DNA of 64,000 nucleotides from Trileptium ribeirensis. Taxonomy: Eukaryota > Nematoda > Enoplea > Enoplida > Thoracostomopsidae. Within the stretch, counting starts at the first letter, position 1. Each line of letters begins with the position of its first letter. The translations under genes were made by a program, and so were the position numbers. The stretch is from NCBI GenBank assembly GCA_030248225.1, contig JASANE010020040.1, positions 1-64,000 of the forward strand, read 5' to 3'. Of this stretch, positions 11,433 to 22,489 are shown piece after piece. The notes under the pieces were generated by a model. The model did not search any database. It had not been told where the DNA came from and saw only the letters and a program-made list of their open reading frames with translations.

Positions 11433-12412
11433 CAATTATTATTGATTATGAAGCTTTTATGAGGGTGTTTATAAGTGGGACACTTGCCCCTTAACATCCT
11501 TCTTACCACCGCTTGGCAGGTTGGTTATTTTTATGTTATATTTAATTATACATTGTTCATATCATAAGAAAATGTGTATTATATATTTATTCGCTTGCAA
11601 GCTATATATTATTACTGTATGTTTAAAAGGGTGCCAGAGGGGTACTGGGTCACTGGAGCAGGAACGGAGTAAGTGACTCCCTGTCTCTAGTGGTTTGGTT
11701 ACTCAGCTGTCACACCATGAGGCTGTGAAATAAAATCAAAAGATTTGGGCGAGGAAAGCGTTGATACAGTTGTAAGAATGATATACGAGTTGAAACGTGC
11801 TAAGCAAGCTAATTGCAAGCCATTAGTCAGGCATGATATTTCTAATTGTAATTAAGCTTTAGTAATAGTTAAGTGGAACTAATACATTAGCACTTTGCTC
11901 GCCTGCCGGGTTGGTCGGTGGGAATCACTATATATATAATACTTTATTTTCACATGACACGTTTGTTAAAAGGCAATGAAGGTGTTTTAACTCAACGATG
12001 TCACCACGACATCTTCTTACAGAAACGAATTGTGACACATGGTCGCAATAATGTTTTTGTTTTAATTGTTATATATGAAGATTAAGAGAATGTCAAAGTT
12101 TCAACTAAGGGAATCTGCTGGGATTAATGTACTAAGTAACATACTTAAGTTTTGTGGCATCACTACTAACCACATAGCTAGTATAGTTTAAAAAACTGGC
12201 AAAGCAAGAAAAAAGTATCACAATTTTTGGGGATTTTGTGGGCTACCTTTGCGTTGCAGGATGACTACGTTCGACACACTCTTAAGTTAGATAATGAGGC
12301 GTCAAAGACGTAGCAAGGTTTATTCGCAGAACAAGATAAAATATTAAAACACGTTATTTGAGCAACAGTATCCGTTGACTATGCTGGCGGCACCTTTTTT
12401 TAAAGCGTTTTT
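11433..12412 (+). other. LINE 3' UTR and flanking AT-rich sequence
   Basis: The first part probably belongs to the LINE. A candidate polyadenylation signal, AATAAA, lies near 11729, but I could not place a poly-A tail or a target-site duplication. The remainder up to the hAT-like element has no recognisable feature. Confidence 0.45.
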
Positions 12413-12688
12413 CAGGGTGGCCGCGACCTTGAAAAACCTTGAATTTCAAAATTGACCTTGAAAAACCTTGAATTTGGCGATATACTGTACTGAAAACGAA
12501 AAAACCTTGAAAATAGCACAAAAAACCTTGTAAAACTGATATGTTTTGACAGGGTGTTCGGGCCCAGGAAAGATTTGAAAGAAACTGATCTTTGTCCAAA
12601 AGCCTGAAAAACTTTCAGTTCAAACTGACTTTGACTGCATCTGTTTCCCCTGATCGAGAACTTGTCTTACAAAACTTTATGGTCCCCT

Positions 12689-12962
12689 GTCCTGTCGTGT
12701 GCACGTTTAGCCGACCCTGTGCAGTGTCTGCAGGCTCACTGCGAAACAAAGTATTGTGGTTGCTGAGTGAACGCACTGCTCGGGCAGTTGTAGCGATAGA
12801 ATGTTGCAAAGCGTGACGACCCCTAGTCCTGTCGTGTGCTCTACACATTTAGCAGAACCTGTGCAGTGTTTGCCAGCTCACTGCGAAACGAAAGTATTGT
12901 GGTTGCTGAGTGAACGCACTGCTCGGGCAGTTGCAGCGATAGAATGTTGCAAAGCGTGACGA
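12689..12962. repeat. Tandem duplication of a 137-bp segment inside the hAT-like element
   Basis: Two adjacent copies (12689-12825 and 12826-12962) share long identical stretches, including gtattgtggttgctgagtg and gatagaatgttgcaaagcg, with a few substitutions and small indels. The duplication lies just upstream of the transposase-related ORF. Confidence 0.88.
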
Positions 12963-13068
12963 GAGCAAAGCGTGTCTGGAGGCCGAGTGACTGTAAGGTC
13001 GGTACCAGTCCGATAGACCGTTGTTCCCACTGCTGCATGAAAACCTTCTGCAGCTCGTCACCACAATC

Positions 13069-13986
13069 ATGCAGAGACTGGTCAAGGAGTCAGTTCTTTC
13101 TTCTGCTGATTCGACTAAAAAGATCTTGGAGGTGGACGTCCAGAAGGAAGACAATCTAAAGCCGAAAGTGGACATTGGCTTCGCAGCCAGTACGGCCCTA
13201 GATCGTTCCGACGCATCGCAGCTGAACAAGGTAGGGTTCTGCAACCAATGCCGAAAGTTTAACGGTAAGACAGTAGCGAAAATTTTGGAACGATCGCCCC
13301 TGAAGTACCCATTTGTAAGAGCTGCCAGCACCTTATCGCCTCAGCTGATCGCAACAAAGCCTTGTTTGTGCGTTAAAAGAATGGATTTTACCCTCAAACA
13401 TCTCGTCTCTGCGAACAGATTACACCCGAATATCGCTGATGTCGCGAAACAGCTGTATTCGTCGCTTACTGGCGATCCCACTGTCATTGATGACTTGAAG
13501 CGTTTCGATCCATCTGGTGGCCGTTTGGACACTCTGTTGTCTCAGATATTTGATGCAAAATGTGTAAAGGAGCTGATGGCCGCATTTAAGATAATACTGG
13601 TGTTTTCTCACGGTAATGCCAGTGTTGAAGGACGCTTCTCTGTCAACAAAGCCATGCTGATAGAAAATTTGACGGAGCGATCATTAATTCAATTGCGTGT
13701 GGTGCATGACGCGGTGCGGGATGCCGGTGGTGCAGCGGAGGTCTTGATCGATGGGAATATGATGCGTTATTTCCGACAAGCACGGGTTCGGTATCGCCAG
13801 GACCTGGAATCGAAGCGGGAACAAGACGCCAAGTGCAAGTCGACCGAAGCAAGCCGTCGTAAACGCGCCAAGGCTGAATTGGATGAACTTAAAGCCGCAA
13901 AAGCCGCTCTCAAGGCTGATACTCGTGCTCAGGAGTCTATCATCGACACTCGAATCGCTAAAGTTCAAAAGCTGATGATGGATTAA
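13069..13986 (+). CDS. hAT-type transposase C-terminal region (partial)
   Basis: The frame is open from at least 13021; the first in-frame ATG is at 13069, giving about 305 residues. Around residues 180-215 of this product lies VFSHGNASVEGRFSVNK. This matches the hAT C-terminal dimerisation signature, in which an NA.VE.GFS core is usual; the R in place of the common G is a small departure. The last about 75 residues are rich in K, R, A, E and D with heptad-like spacing (AELDELKAAKAALKA), suggesting a coiled coil. A short Cys pair (CNQC) lies near the start. The DNA-binding zinc finger and the N-terminal catalytic half are missing, so it is probably inactive alone. A domesticated or dimerisation-only protein cannot be excluded. 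Confidence 0.72.
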   Translation: MQRLVKESVLSSADSTKKILEVDVQKEDNLKPKVDIGFAASTALDRSDASQLNKVGFCNQCRKFNGKTVAKILERSPLKYPFVRAASTLSPQLIATKPCLCVKRMDFTLKHLVSANRLHPNIADVAKQLYSSLTGDPTVIDDLKRFDPSGGRLDTLLSQIFDAKCVKELMAAFKIILVFSHGNASVEGRFSVNKAMLIENLTERSLIQLRVVHDAVRDAGGAAEVLIDGNMMRYFRQARVRYRQDLESKREQDAKCKSTEASRRKRAKAELDELKAAKAALKADTRAQESIIDTRIAKVQKLMMD

Positions 13987-14225
13987 ATCAAGTCATTTCC
14001 CAGGCTACGGCCATGGAGCGACATGTCCATGGAAACGAATTTGACGCCCGTTGCCTCCGGAGTCTCATGTGGGAAATCGTGATATCAGCCAGGTAGGTTT
14101 CTGTTGTGTGTTTTGTATTAAATTTACTGGTAGAACCTGATTAAAAGGCTTAGCTCAATTAAAAAACCTTGAATTTTCACTGAAAAAAACCTTGAAAGTG
14201 AGAGTTGAAAACCGCGGCCACCCTG

Positions 14226-14792
14226 GATTTTTTAGATCACGTTAATAGTTCCACCGGTAACCTCCTCCCGCGTTCTGTTCTCTTAATACTCGGCCAGTTA
14301 AGCTCAGTGATTTAACTCGACCCTACTCTTTATTAAGGTTAAGATTACTTTATGGCTATACTCTATTGCGCCCCTTGTGAGGTTAGAATTACTTTAATAC
14401 AGATCCATATTTAATCCAATTGCTCTGTACAGCTGGTAATGGGGTTAACGTTGAGTGATAACGATTAACTTTAGCTCAACTGTTACTCTGAAAAAGCTCT
14501 TGTAAGTTGATACGATCGCCCCCGTACAGCTGACGATGTATGATTATCTGGTTGTCTTGTTCTGAGCCTTAGAGTTACGTTATTTAGTGTCGGTTATTTT
14601 AGTGTAGTCACCCCCATACGGTTGGCAGACTAATTAAATATAACTACGTAGTAGCGGTCGACTACTAGTCAGTAATATTATTAAAAATTATTTAATACTT
14701 TGATTTAGGGTACTTAATTGTGCCGGTCGGAGTACTCTGACTCCTTCTTCAAACCAGAACCACAAAGTTAAAAACTAAATTCTGAGATCATA
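14226..14792. other. Intergenic spacer between the hAT-like element and the gypsy LTR
   Basis: AT-rich sequence with no open frame or repeat of note. Its right edge is defined by the gypsy LTR boundary near 14793. Confidence 0.5.
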
Positions 14793-15457
14793 AATATATA
14801 ACGTTGTTGAATACAACGTTGCCACCGTTAACTAATATGAATCTGCGCACTGGTTGGCAGTCGTAATCTTTAATGATTATGGTGGTAAGAAATGATGTAT
14901 CGGCGTGGTGAGGCTGTAAAGCTTAATGTGCCAAGTAGTGTTTGCTAGGTGACACGTTCCGAAGGAACGTAAGCTTGCGTTCCGATGAGGAACGATATGC
15001 ACCAAAGTCTATAAGCCGCGATTTTACGTTCCAAAGGAACGTATTCACTTGCGTTCTGGAAGAACGCAGTTTTCACCACAGTAGTTTATTTATACAGCTA
15101 CACAAAGCAAAAATAAAGCCACGATTCGCAAATGCACCGTTGCCACCGTTAACTAATATGAATCTGCGCACTGGTTGGCAGTCGTAATCTTTAATGATTA
15201 TGGTGGTAAGAAATGATGTATCGGCGTGGTGAGGCTGTAAAGCTTAATATGCCAAGTAGTGTTTCCTAGGTGACACGTTCCGAAGGAACGTAAGCTTGCG
15301 TTACGATGGGGAACGATATGCACCGAAGTCTATAAGCCGCGATTTTACGTTCCGAAGGAACGTATTCACTTGCGTTCTGGAAGAACGCAGTTTTCACCAC
15401 AGTAGTTTATTTATACAGCTACACAAAGCAAAAATAAAGCCACGATTCGCAAATGCA
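14793..15457 (-). repeat. 3' LTR region of the gypsy element with 321-bp tandem duplication
   Basis: Two units, 14817-15137 and 15138-15457, are nearly identical. On the minus strand each starts TGCATTTGCGAATCG and carries TATAAATAAA (15406-15415 and 15085-15094), a plausible core promoter or polyadenylation region. Each also holds a cluster of small palindromes built from GTTCC and GGAAC or GTTCT and AGAAC half-sites. The left edge, atataacgttgttgaatac, reappears beside the primer-binding site at 29668, identifying this as the LTR end. The duplication means the LTR holds two copies of its putative promoter module. Confidence 0.8.
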
Positions 15458-16276
15458 ACTTGATTCTTCACGATCAGCAACTCAACTCACACACTGCGAA
15501 AAAGCAAGCAACTATTTCTACCGTTTTTTGCACTCAAATTTAAAATATTATTACTAGTCAAAACACTAATCAAAATGCCACCAAAACATGCTTGCAGAAA
15601 AGTTTTTAGCCTTTGAGAAAAACCAAATACACCGCCACACAGAAAACACACAATCGCGATTCCAACAGCTTCACATATTGTTACATCACTCCCCTGTTTT
15701 ACAAGTGCGGTCCCCGCACCACCGCATCAAACACGTACTGTTACTACGTAACTGGAAAACCGGACATGGGAAACCAATGTTGTTAGACGTTAAACGTATA
15801 GAATGTTGTTGCCGTAACACAGTCGATCTAAAATGTAGTCAGTTTTTGTATACCCACATGTCCCATTTCGTAAACAACTAAAAGCAGCAACATTTGCCGA
15901 AAAAAACCGATGCACTATACCATATTATATTGAATACGTAGACATTATTCAAAGAAATGTTTTCTAAATATTAATATTTGTTAATGCTCCATTCACAATT
16001 AATACTGTTCATGTGGGTCTATAACAACAACTGTTGTTTAAATAATGAAGTTAGTTATGATGTAGTATTATTTGTAAACGAGTCAATGTTTAATATGCAT
16101 ATTTACTACTCCGGCTGATCGGGCCGCTGTCCCCAACTATTAGGCCATATACCATGACGACGCCATAAATACCATTCGTGTTTATCCCTTTTGCGTTGCG
16201 CTGCACCACTTCCCATACGTTGTGTTGATACAACTCGCGGCGTATTTGCGCTTGCCTCGTTAGCTGTGTGGTCGCT
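15458..16276 (-). other. Gypsy 3' region upstream of the LTR, mostly non-coding
   Basis: On the minus strand this lies between the accessory frames and the LTR. A small frame (16090-16365) overlaps the end of the accessory region but shows no domain. The sequence gaagaatcaag next to the first LTR unit is the only, weak, polypurine-tract candidate. Confidence 0.45.
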
Positions 16277-16471
16277 CTACATAGCACCGCTGTTTTGCGA
16301 ACTTTGCGACTCAGATATTGCCTTGTAGCCACAAGTATTAGGTTGTTGTTGATCCTGCGGTTCATTGGCTAAACCATGCTTATCTTCTTCACATTGTAGT
16401 TGCTGCTGCGATTTTGGACGCCGCAACAACACCAAATTCTCAGCGTAATCCGGTAATGGATAGTCTGGCAT
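16277..16471 (-). CDS. Small Q-rich ORF downstream of the accessory gene
   Basis: A 64-codon frame whose ATG directly follows the stop of the preceding ORF. The product is rich in Gln, Ser and Pro and begins MPDYPLPDYAENLV. I recognise no domain. It may be the continuation of the accessory protein after a frameshift, a separate small product, or chance. Its abutment to the upstream stop is the only positional argument for translation. Confidence 0.3.
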   Translation of the reverse strand: MPDYPLPDYAENLVLLRRPKSQQQLQCEEDKHGLANEPQDQQQPNTCGYKAISESQSSQNSGAM

Positions 16472-17182
16472 TTACACATCTATTATTTGTTTTCGTTTAG
16501 CCATCTGCCGTGGATCGATGTACCGTTCGCTACCTTCCATTTCCAACGGCATGACTTTTGGCGACTTCCTTATTTCAACTTCTACAACGCTAACGCTGCT
16601 CTCATCGATTTGCTCGCCTTGAATCGCGTTATCCGCTCCATCCATTGCATTTTTGCAGCTACAAGTATCACCAATCGGACTTATATTTTCTCCTACTGAC
16701 CGTACAGGTTCAATCGACCGATAATTCCGATTTTCGTCTTGTAGGCAAGAACGCTGTGCCAGTTCACGTTGTTGGCGCCATTTATCCCCACCATCATGTT
16801 GCTTATGATGTTCCTCGCTATTCGACTTCCCTTCTTTATGCGACGCCCTGTTAATTTTCGGATATATAGGAGCTGCCCACTCCAATTGTTTCGTTGATAT
16901 TACACCCGGCGGTGTAACAATTGACTCTCTTTGAATCGATTTATAAAAAGGCTGGACCGATTCGGTATTAGAAACATCGTTGATTTGATTCTTAGAAGTG
17001 TCCGTGGATTTTTGGTGTATTGTTTATTGCTTGCTCGATGTTACTGCAGATGTTCCGGCTGAAGATAACTTGTCATTTTTATTTAAATTAGCTACTGAAG
17101 TACTTGTAGGCTGTAAAATACACTCCATTAAGTTGTCTTCATCGTAATCTAACAGTATTTCGTCTATACCGTCATCCTCCAT
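16472..17182 (-). pseudogene. Accessory ORF of the gypsy element, acidic N-terminus, one in-frame stop
   Basis: From the ATG at 17182 the frame runs 236 codons to the stop at 16472-16474, with a single in-frame TAA at 17024-17026. The first about 25 residues are strongly acidic (MEDDGIDEILLDYDEDN). The middle is rich in S, T and N, and the second half is basic and charged, with a KRKQ cluster at its end that could act as a nuclear signal. No known domain is recognised. It lies downstream of the integrase and upstream of the LTR, where retroelements place accessory or env genes. Since an env-like region already occurs upstream of pol here, this is an extra gene of unknown role. An in-vivo start at 16885, past the stop, is an alternative. 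Confidence 0.55.
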
Positions 17183-17636
17183 GTTTTTAGTTATGAATGC
17201 AAATAAAAAAAATTTTTATATAGTACTAAAATGCTTAAGCTTAATATTTGAATAACTGTTAGTAATACGAAGGCGTTATATAGTGAACCAAATTATGAGA
17301 AAATAACAATAAATATACAACATATTATCAACAAATCGAACATATTTTCTTATCTCTTCTTACGTAAGTTGTAACGACTGTTATATCGTTGCTTATGCTT
17401 AGTATTTCGAGACGTGTCATGAGATTTATGAACATCCGCCAATTCCTCTGTTTTGTTTTCGCAAGCTCTGCTTATTCCTTTATTGCCAGAGATCTGCAAT
17501 TTGCCCACACTCCGCGTGGTTACGTTGCCTTCTCTACTTACTGTGTCTGTTGCACAACGTTCCTTTACTGTACCCCATGAGTTTTAGTGCTCCAATCCTG
17601 TTCGACTACAGGTTGCTGGTACTTAGATGACCCAAC
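17183..17636 (-). other. Spacer between accessory ORF and integrase
   Basis: AT-rich part of the gypsy element with no recognisable frame. It could hold the leader of the accessory transcript. Confidence 0.4.
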
Positions 17637-20056
17637 TTATCCCCTTATTTTATTATTTTGCGTATGTGTAATTTCATCGCTCAACTTGCTGGTGTCTTCG
17701 ACATTACTTCGTGTTTTGTTTGATTTACCATCCGTTATTTCCGTCGCTCCTGTAGTTTGGACATCAACGCCGCTACCTAGCTCGTCGCCCAGTGACCACT
17801 CTCGGTCATACACTCGCTTAAGTCGGCGGACATTAACACGCTGTGTAACACCCTTATTAATTGTTTGAACGACTGGTCGCCCAGTGGCTCCTGTACCACC
17901 TGCCGAAATATCTATTACTCTATATGGTCCGCGCCAAAACCGTGCCACCTTTATGGCTTTGCCCTTCACCACTGGTGTGAATAGGTAAACTCGGTCCCCT
18001 TCTCGAAATGGTAGGTTCCATGCCTTTTTATCATGCTGACGTTTCTGCTTTGCTTTGGCTGCTCCCATTACTTCTTTAGCCAACTCCCACGACTGTTTTA
18101 GCTGTCACACAATTCTGCGCAATATTCCTCGCCTGAAACGAACTCCGGCTTGTGTAGTAGCATGTCGATGGGCAGTACTGGGTCGCGACCGAAATTCATA
18201 AAGAACGGCGTTTTGTTGGTTGATTCGTGAATGCTGCTGCGATAAGCAAAACATGCATACGGTAGAATTTCGTCCCAATTATCTTGATTCGTGTTAACGT
18301 GTAGCCTAACCATTGCTTCCAACGTACGATTGAATCGTTCTACCATGCCATCACCAGCGGGATGGTACGCAGTGGTCAGGGAGTAACCGGAATTCCGGTT
18401 CCGGCGAAAATCGTGTTCCGGTTGCGGTTCCGGCAAAGGGCAAAAACCATACCGGAACCGGAATTCCGGTTTAAAAAGTTTGTTTGAAATTTTCCACGTT
18501 TTTTGCTTCATCTGTGATCCAAACATATGTAATATATATTATACAATGATCAAGCTCCAATACAACCAAGCAAAAGAAAAGATTAACTAAGCAATTTGAC
18601 GTTTGAAACGTAAGTAGGGCACATAATTTCAGTTGCAATTTTCCACAATAACCTGCAGGAGTTTGTTAACAAATCAAAGCCACGTCGATGCTTCTAGCAG
18701 CTATTTTACACATCCAGAAGTCTGTGGGGTACCTTTCAATTAAACCGGTCCAACTCGGTAACAGAGTATGGCTTACGCAGAAGTACTTAGGGTATGCTTG
18801 GCTAATATAAATTGCTTCAAGAACCCGCCAATGCGCTTGTAAACTTGGTAAATCAGTCTAAATTGAAGTAAACTAACGTTATCTGCAGCGCACCTAGAAA
18901 CTGCTTTCTTGGCAAAGAACTGTATTTATTGAAACTGTGCGAGCAGCATCACAGTTTGTCTCATTTATAGCATTCTGATTAGAAAGTTATCATCATTATG
19001 ATCTAACTGACGGGCACTGTTTGTCCAACGCTAGCCTAAACAGTGTCTCTGACCACTGATCAGAAAATTACCTTCTATCTATTATTTTCTCTTAGAATCA
19101 TATAAACCAATAATTTCAAGTTCCCTACAGAAGAACATGTAACAAACGTATGTGTAGCAAAGGAAGGCGACTGGAGACAAAGCGAAAGTGTGTATTCTAC
19201 GCTCCAAGCTTTGTAAGCATATTCGATTTGACGCAGTATACGCAATGGTGTGTAGTGGAAAGCATTTTTTGCTCTGGGTGTCCAAAAATCGACATATTTG
19301 ATCAATAAGTAAACATTATTAGCTTCCTCAGTCTCTTTAAAGTTTCAGAAAGGCAATAATACCACCGCAATACATTAAGTTTAATGTAAAAGTTATTTGT
19401 AATGCATTTTAAATCCACTATACCTTGATTTCTTCCTTCATCTGTTTTACTATATATAAATTTTGAAGACCAAGTTCCGGTTCCGGATCCGGTTTAAATG
19501 GACGGTTCCGGTTGCTGGTTCCGGTTCCGGTTATTCCCTGGCAGTGGTGTACAGCTTACGTACACCTAGCAATCGGCACGTTTCTTTCATCAATTCCGCT
19601 GTATAATTTGCTCCCCGATCTGACAAGAACAGGCGTGGCACTCCAAAGCGGCAAACAACTCCTTCGATAAACACTTTAGCGATGGTCGCTGCTTTCATAT
19701 CAGGCAACGCGAAGCATTCAACCCATCTTGTGTAAAAGTCCATGAATACTACTACGTACTTATTGTCCGATTTCGTTTTTGGCAACGGTCCAAGAATGTC
19801 ACTTGCAATCTGATACCACGGTGCAACCGTGTCAATCGGATGCAGTGGTGGTACAGTCCAACGCACTGGATTCTTGCACGTGTTACAGGCTTCACACTGT
19901 GTACACCATTTTTTGACATCACTGTATACCGTAGGCCAATAGTAACGGTTGGTTACTTTCTGGAGTGTTTTTCGGACCCCAAAATGCCCACCGAGCAAAT
20001 GGTAGTGACAGGCGTTTAGTACCTGTTGCCGTAGCGATTCAGGAATATATAGTTGC
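17637..20056 (-). pseudogene. Gypsy integrase, interrupted by a hAT-like element
   Basis: Catalyses insertion of the retroelement cDNA. On the minus strand the N-terminal zinc-binding HHCC region is at about 19860-20010 (GGHFGVRKT, then CTQCEAC). The catalytic core follows, with its first Asp in ASDILGPLP and its second in LSDRGANYT. The frame is then broken at 19541 by the 1164-bp element. It resumes at 18368 with the HPAGDGMVERFNRT segment, which carries the catalytic Glu. The flanking frames agree once the insertion and one target copy (1172 bp) are discounted. A frameshift near 18090 separates the C-terminal part (17637-18083), which holds a GPY/F module (RGPYRVI). No chromodomain is visible; the tail is hydrophilic and low-complexity. 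Confidence 0.88.
18377..19540 (-). mobile_element. Non-autonomous hAT-like element, copy A (1164 bp)
   Basis: Starts CAGGGAGTAACCGGAA and ends with the inverse of CAGGGAATAACCGGAA, so it is inverted relative to copies B and C. It is flanked by perfect 8-bp direct repeats gcagtggt at 18369-18376 and 19541-19548. Arrays of CCGGAA/TTCCGG occupy both subterminal regions. It sits inside the gypsy integrase core. Confidence 0.95.
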
Positions 20057-20770
20057 TATCGGCCACGTTGTTGTTATAGCTCCGTTTCGACACATTTCTT
20101 CGTTGGTGTTGAGTTCCAGAAATATGGCAGCTTGGATAGGCGTTGACCATAATGCTTCTGGGGTTAGGGTGGTTGGTCTGGCATGGCAATTGGACAGATG
20201 AGCCGTATCGTGTGGAGTGCTGCTACAGTTAGGGCATTCATCACGCACATCTGGGCGGATTTTTGCAAGGTAGTTGTTAAGCAGCGTAGAGTATCCAGCA
20301 CGAAGCTGTGCAAGTTGGCATCTTGTTTTCCTTGGTAGTTGAAGCTCGTCTTTCGACACTGGTGGTGGATAACCACCTAGCAGAACCGGGCATCTGTATG
20401 ACGGTCCACTCCGATGAGCTTCGTCGTGTATTTCTTTCAGCGCTTTGCGGTACTCTGAATCAATTTCCAGGTTTAGGTTTCCCCATCTGCTCATATCTCT
20501 GAAAGTGGTTGACAGTGTAGATCTCATGATGCGTGCCGGATTCGCGGAAGTTCTTGTGACACCATGATTGATATGGTGTGGTTTGTGGCAGCGCAGGAAA
20601 TACTGCTTTGATAGCATCATGTTGTGTTCTCTGACTGGTAGCATTTGTGTTTCTTTGTGGAGGTGTGCTTCATTTGTTTTGAGCAAACATCCAGTGATTG
20701 CACGGATTGACGCATTTTGCTGTCGTTGCAACAGTTTCCACCGACTTTCAGATAGCACAGGAAATCTTCT
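20056..20770 (-). pseudogene. LINE ORF2 C-terminal fragment inserted in the gypsy pol
   Basis: The minus-strand frame (stop near 20039, open up to about 20818) matches the C-terminus of a Jockey-like non-LTR retrotransposon. It has the region after the RT thumb, LPRKTRCQLAQLRAGY, a cysteine/histidine cluster CPNCSSTPHDTAHLSNC, then the terminal ARPTTLTPEALW. It begins abruptly with no RT palm motifs, so it is a strongly 5'-truncated insertion. It lies between the RNase H/linker region and the integrase zinc domain of the gypsy element. The phrase TTCCTG (minus strand) at both junctions may be the core of a target-site duplication; the exact ends are uncertain by 10-20 bp. Confidence 0.82.
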
Positions 20771-22460
20771 TGGAAACCTGTCGCCCACGTGCTGTGCCCA
20801 CGTGGTATAATATGCCACCGCTTACAAACCAGTTGGAATCGTCAGATCGTTCTTGCATTTTTTGCTTTATCTCTGTCGCTATTTGGTCTTCAGATTGTAA
20901 CTTCCGTACGTCCACTTCGTCGCCATGTATCGCCTCAAGAGCGACCATTGTGGACACTGTATCACTGTATTCCGTCTGTTCCTCTTGCTTTTGACGTAGA
21001 ATCTGCGTGCACGTACTACACGTTTCGATTGTACCGTCCATTATAGGTTCATTCTCATCCACCGGCCTGCGCGATAATGCGTCCGCGTTCTTGTTTTCAT
21101 TTCCTGGTCGGTGAATTACCGTTACGTCGTACACTTGTAGCATCAGACTCCATCGGCATAGTCGACCATGTGGCTCCTTCGCAGTAAGCAACCATTTTAA
21201 CGGCTGGTGATCGGTTGCCACAGCAAACGACTGACCGTATATATACGGTCGAAAATGTATTGCCTAGACGACCGCTAATGTTTCCCTCTGGACAACCGGA
21301 TAGCGTCGTTCAGATTTGTTCAACGTTCGACTGCGTACGAAATTGGATGCTCGCGACCTTCATTATCCACTTGACTGAGAACTGCTCCAATCGAGATATC
21401 GCTCGCGTCCGTCTGAATCACGAATTGTTGGCTGAAGTCTGGGAAAACTAAAATAGGTTTAGTTGAAAGGCGACGTTTGAGTTCATCAAACGACTTTTAG
21501 CACTGCTCGGACCATGTGAATTTAGTTGCTTTCTTTGTTAAATCGTGCAGCGGACTCGCGATACGTGCAAAATTCCAGACGAATTGTCTGTAGTACGATG
21601 CTAATCCTAAAAAAGCTTGTACTTCCTTCACCGTTTTTGGCGTTGGCCAGTTAACTACCTTGTCGACTTTGATACACTCTGGAAAGAAACAACACATGGC
21701 CGAGGAAAGGTACGCTGCTCTTTCCAAACTCACGTTTCTTTAACGTCAGTTTCAGATCTGTCAATCTTAATCGCTCGAAAACCATCCGCAGTCGTTCCAT
21801 GAGTTCTTCGGGCGTGCTACCTATCACCAGTATATCATCCATATATACCAGACACATCTTTCACTCCAAACCCGCAAGCACACTTTCCATCAGTCTTTGA
21901 AATGTAGCCGGCGCGTTTGACAATCCGAAAGGAAGCTTACGAAATTGATACAGACCATCATATGTTATAAAAGCGGTTTTAGCCTTGCTATCTGGATCCA
22001 TCGGAATTTGATGATAACCACTTTTCATATCTAGCGTACAGAACAACTTCGCGTTGTTCAGCGAACCCATGACATCATCTATTCGTTTCATTGGGTAGCT
22101 ATCTTTCCTTGCGACCGCATTAAGCTTGCGATAATCGACACAGAATCGCCAACTACTATCTTTCTTCTTCACTAAAACTATCGGCGATGCCCATTCGCTT
22201 GTTGATGGCTCGATTATACCATTTTTCATCATTTCTTTGACTTTGCCGGACACGACTTCACGCAGAGGAAACGGTGTTCTATACGGTCTTTGTCTTATTG
22301 GTTGTGCATTACCAGTATCAATGCGATGATATACGCCTCTTGCGGTGCCGAGATCTTCGTCGCCTTTAGCAAACAGATCTGAATATTCGTTTAGTAGGCT
22401 CCGCAAACGTTCTTTATGTTCATCTGGGAAATTGTAACTTGTTAAATCTAGATCATCCAA
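20771..22460 (-). pseudogene. Gypsy reverse transcriptase and RNase H, broken
   Basis: The RT begins in the 22460-21861 frame with the conserved stretches ASPIVLVKKKD, WRFCVDYRKLN, CTLDMKSGYHQI and FGLSNAPATFQ. The catalytic YMDD is at about 21831-21848, reached after an in-frame TGA just before it (about 21858-21860), where a Trp codon would be expected. A frameshift near 21700 leads to the connection region (FLGLASYYRQF). RNase H traces follow with several stops; the end of the domain reads ATDHQPLKWLL and then NADALSRRP, classic for gypsy elements. Together these copy genomic RNA into cDNA and degrade the RNA; this copy cannot make an intact enzyme. Confidence 0.9.
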
Positions 22461-22489
22461 CTCAGTCTCCTGACTATTAGGTTTGTCAG

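Larger units (their letters stand above)
12413..14225 (+). mobile_element. hAT-like DNA transposon with partial transposase
   Basis: The ends are inverted: CAGGGTGGCCGCG at 12413 and its reverse complement CGCGGCCACCCTG ending at 14225. The flanks 12405-12412 (gcgttttt) and 14226-14233 (gatttttt) agree at 6 of 8 positions, consistent with a mutated 8-bp target duplication. Just inside both ends are repeats of the phrase ACCTTGAAAAACC/CCTTGAAT. The interior carries one ORF related to the hAT C-terminal region and a tandem duplication upstream of it. At 1.8 kb it is shorter than typical autonomous hAT elements and is probably an internally deleted copy. Confidence 0.85.

Noticed and set aside
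12849..13331. 160-codon minus-strand frame in the hAT-like element
   Set aside because: Antisense shadow of the plus-strand transposase-like frame and of the tandem duplication.
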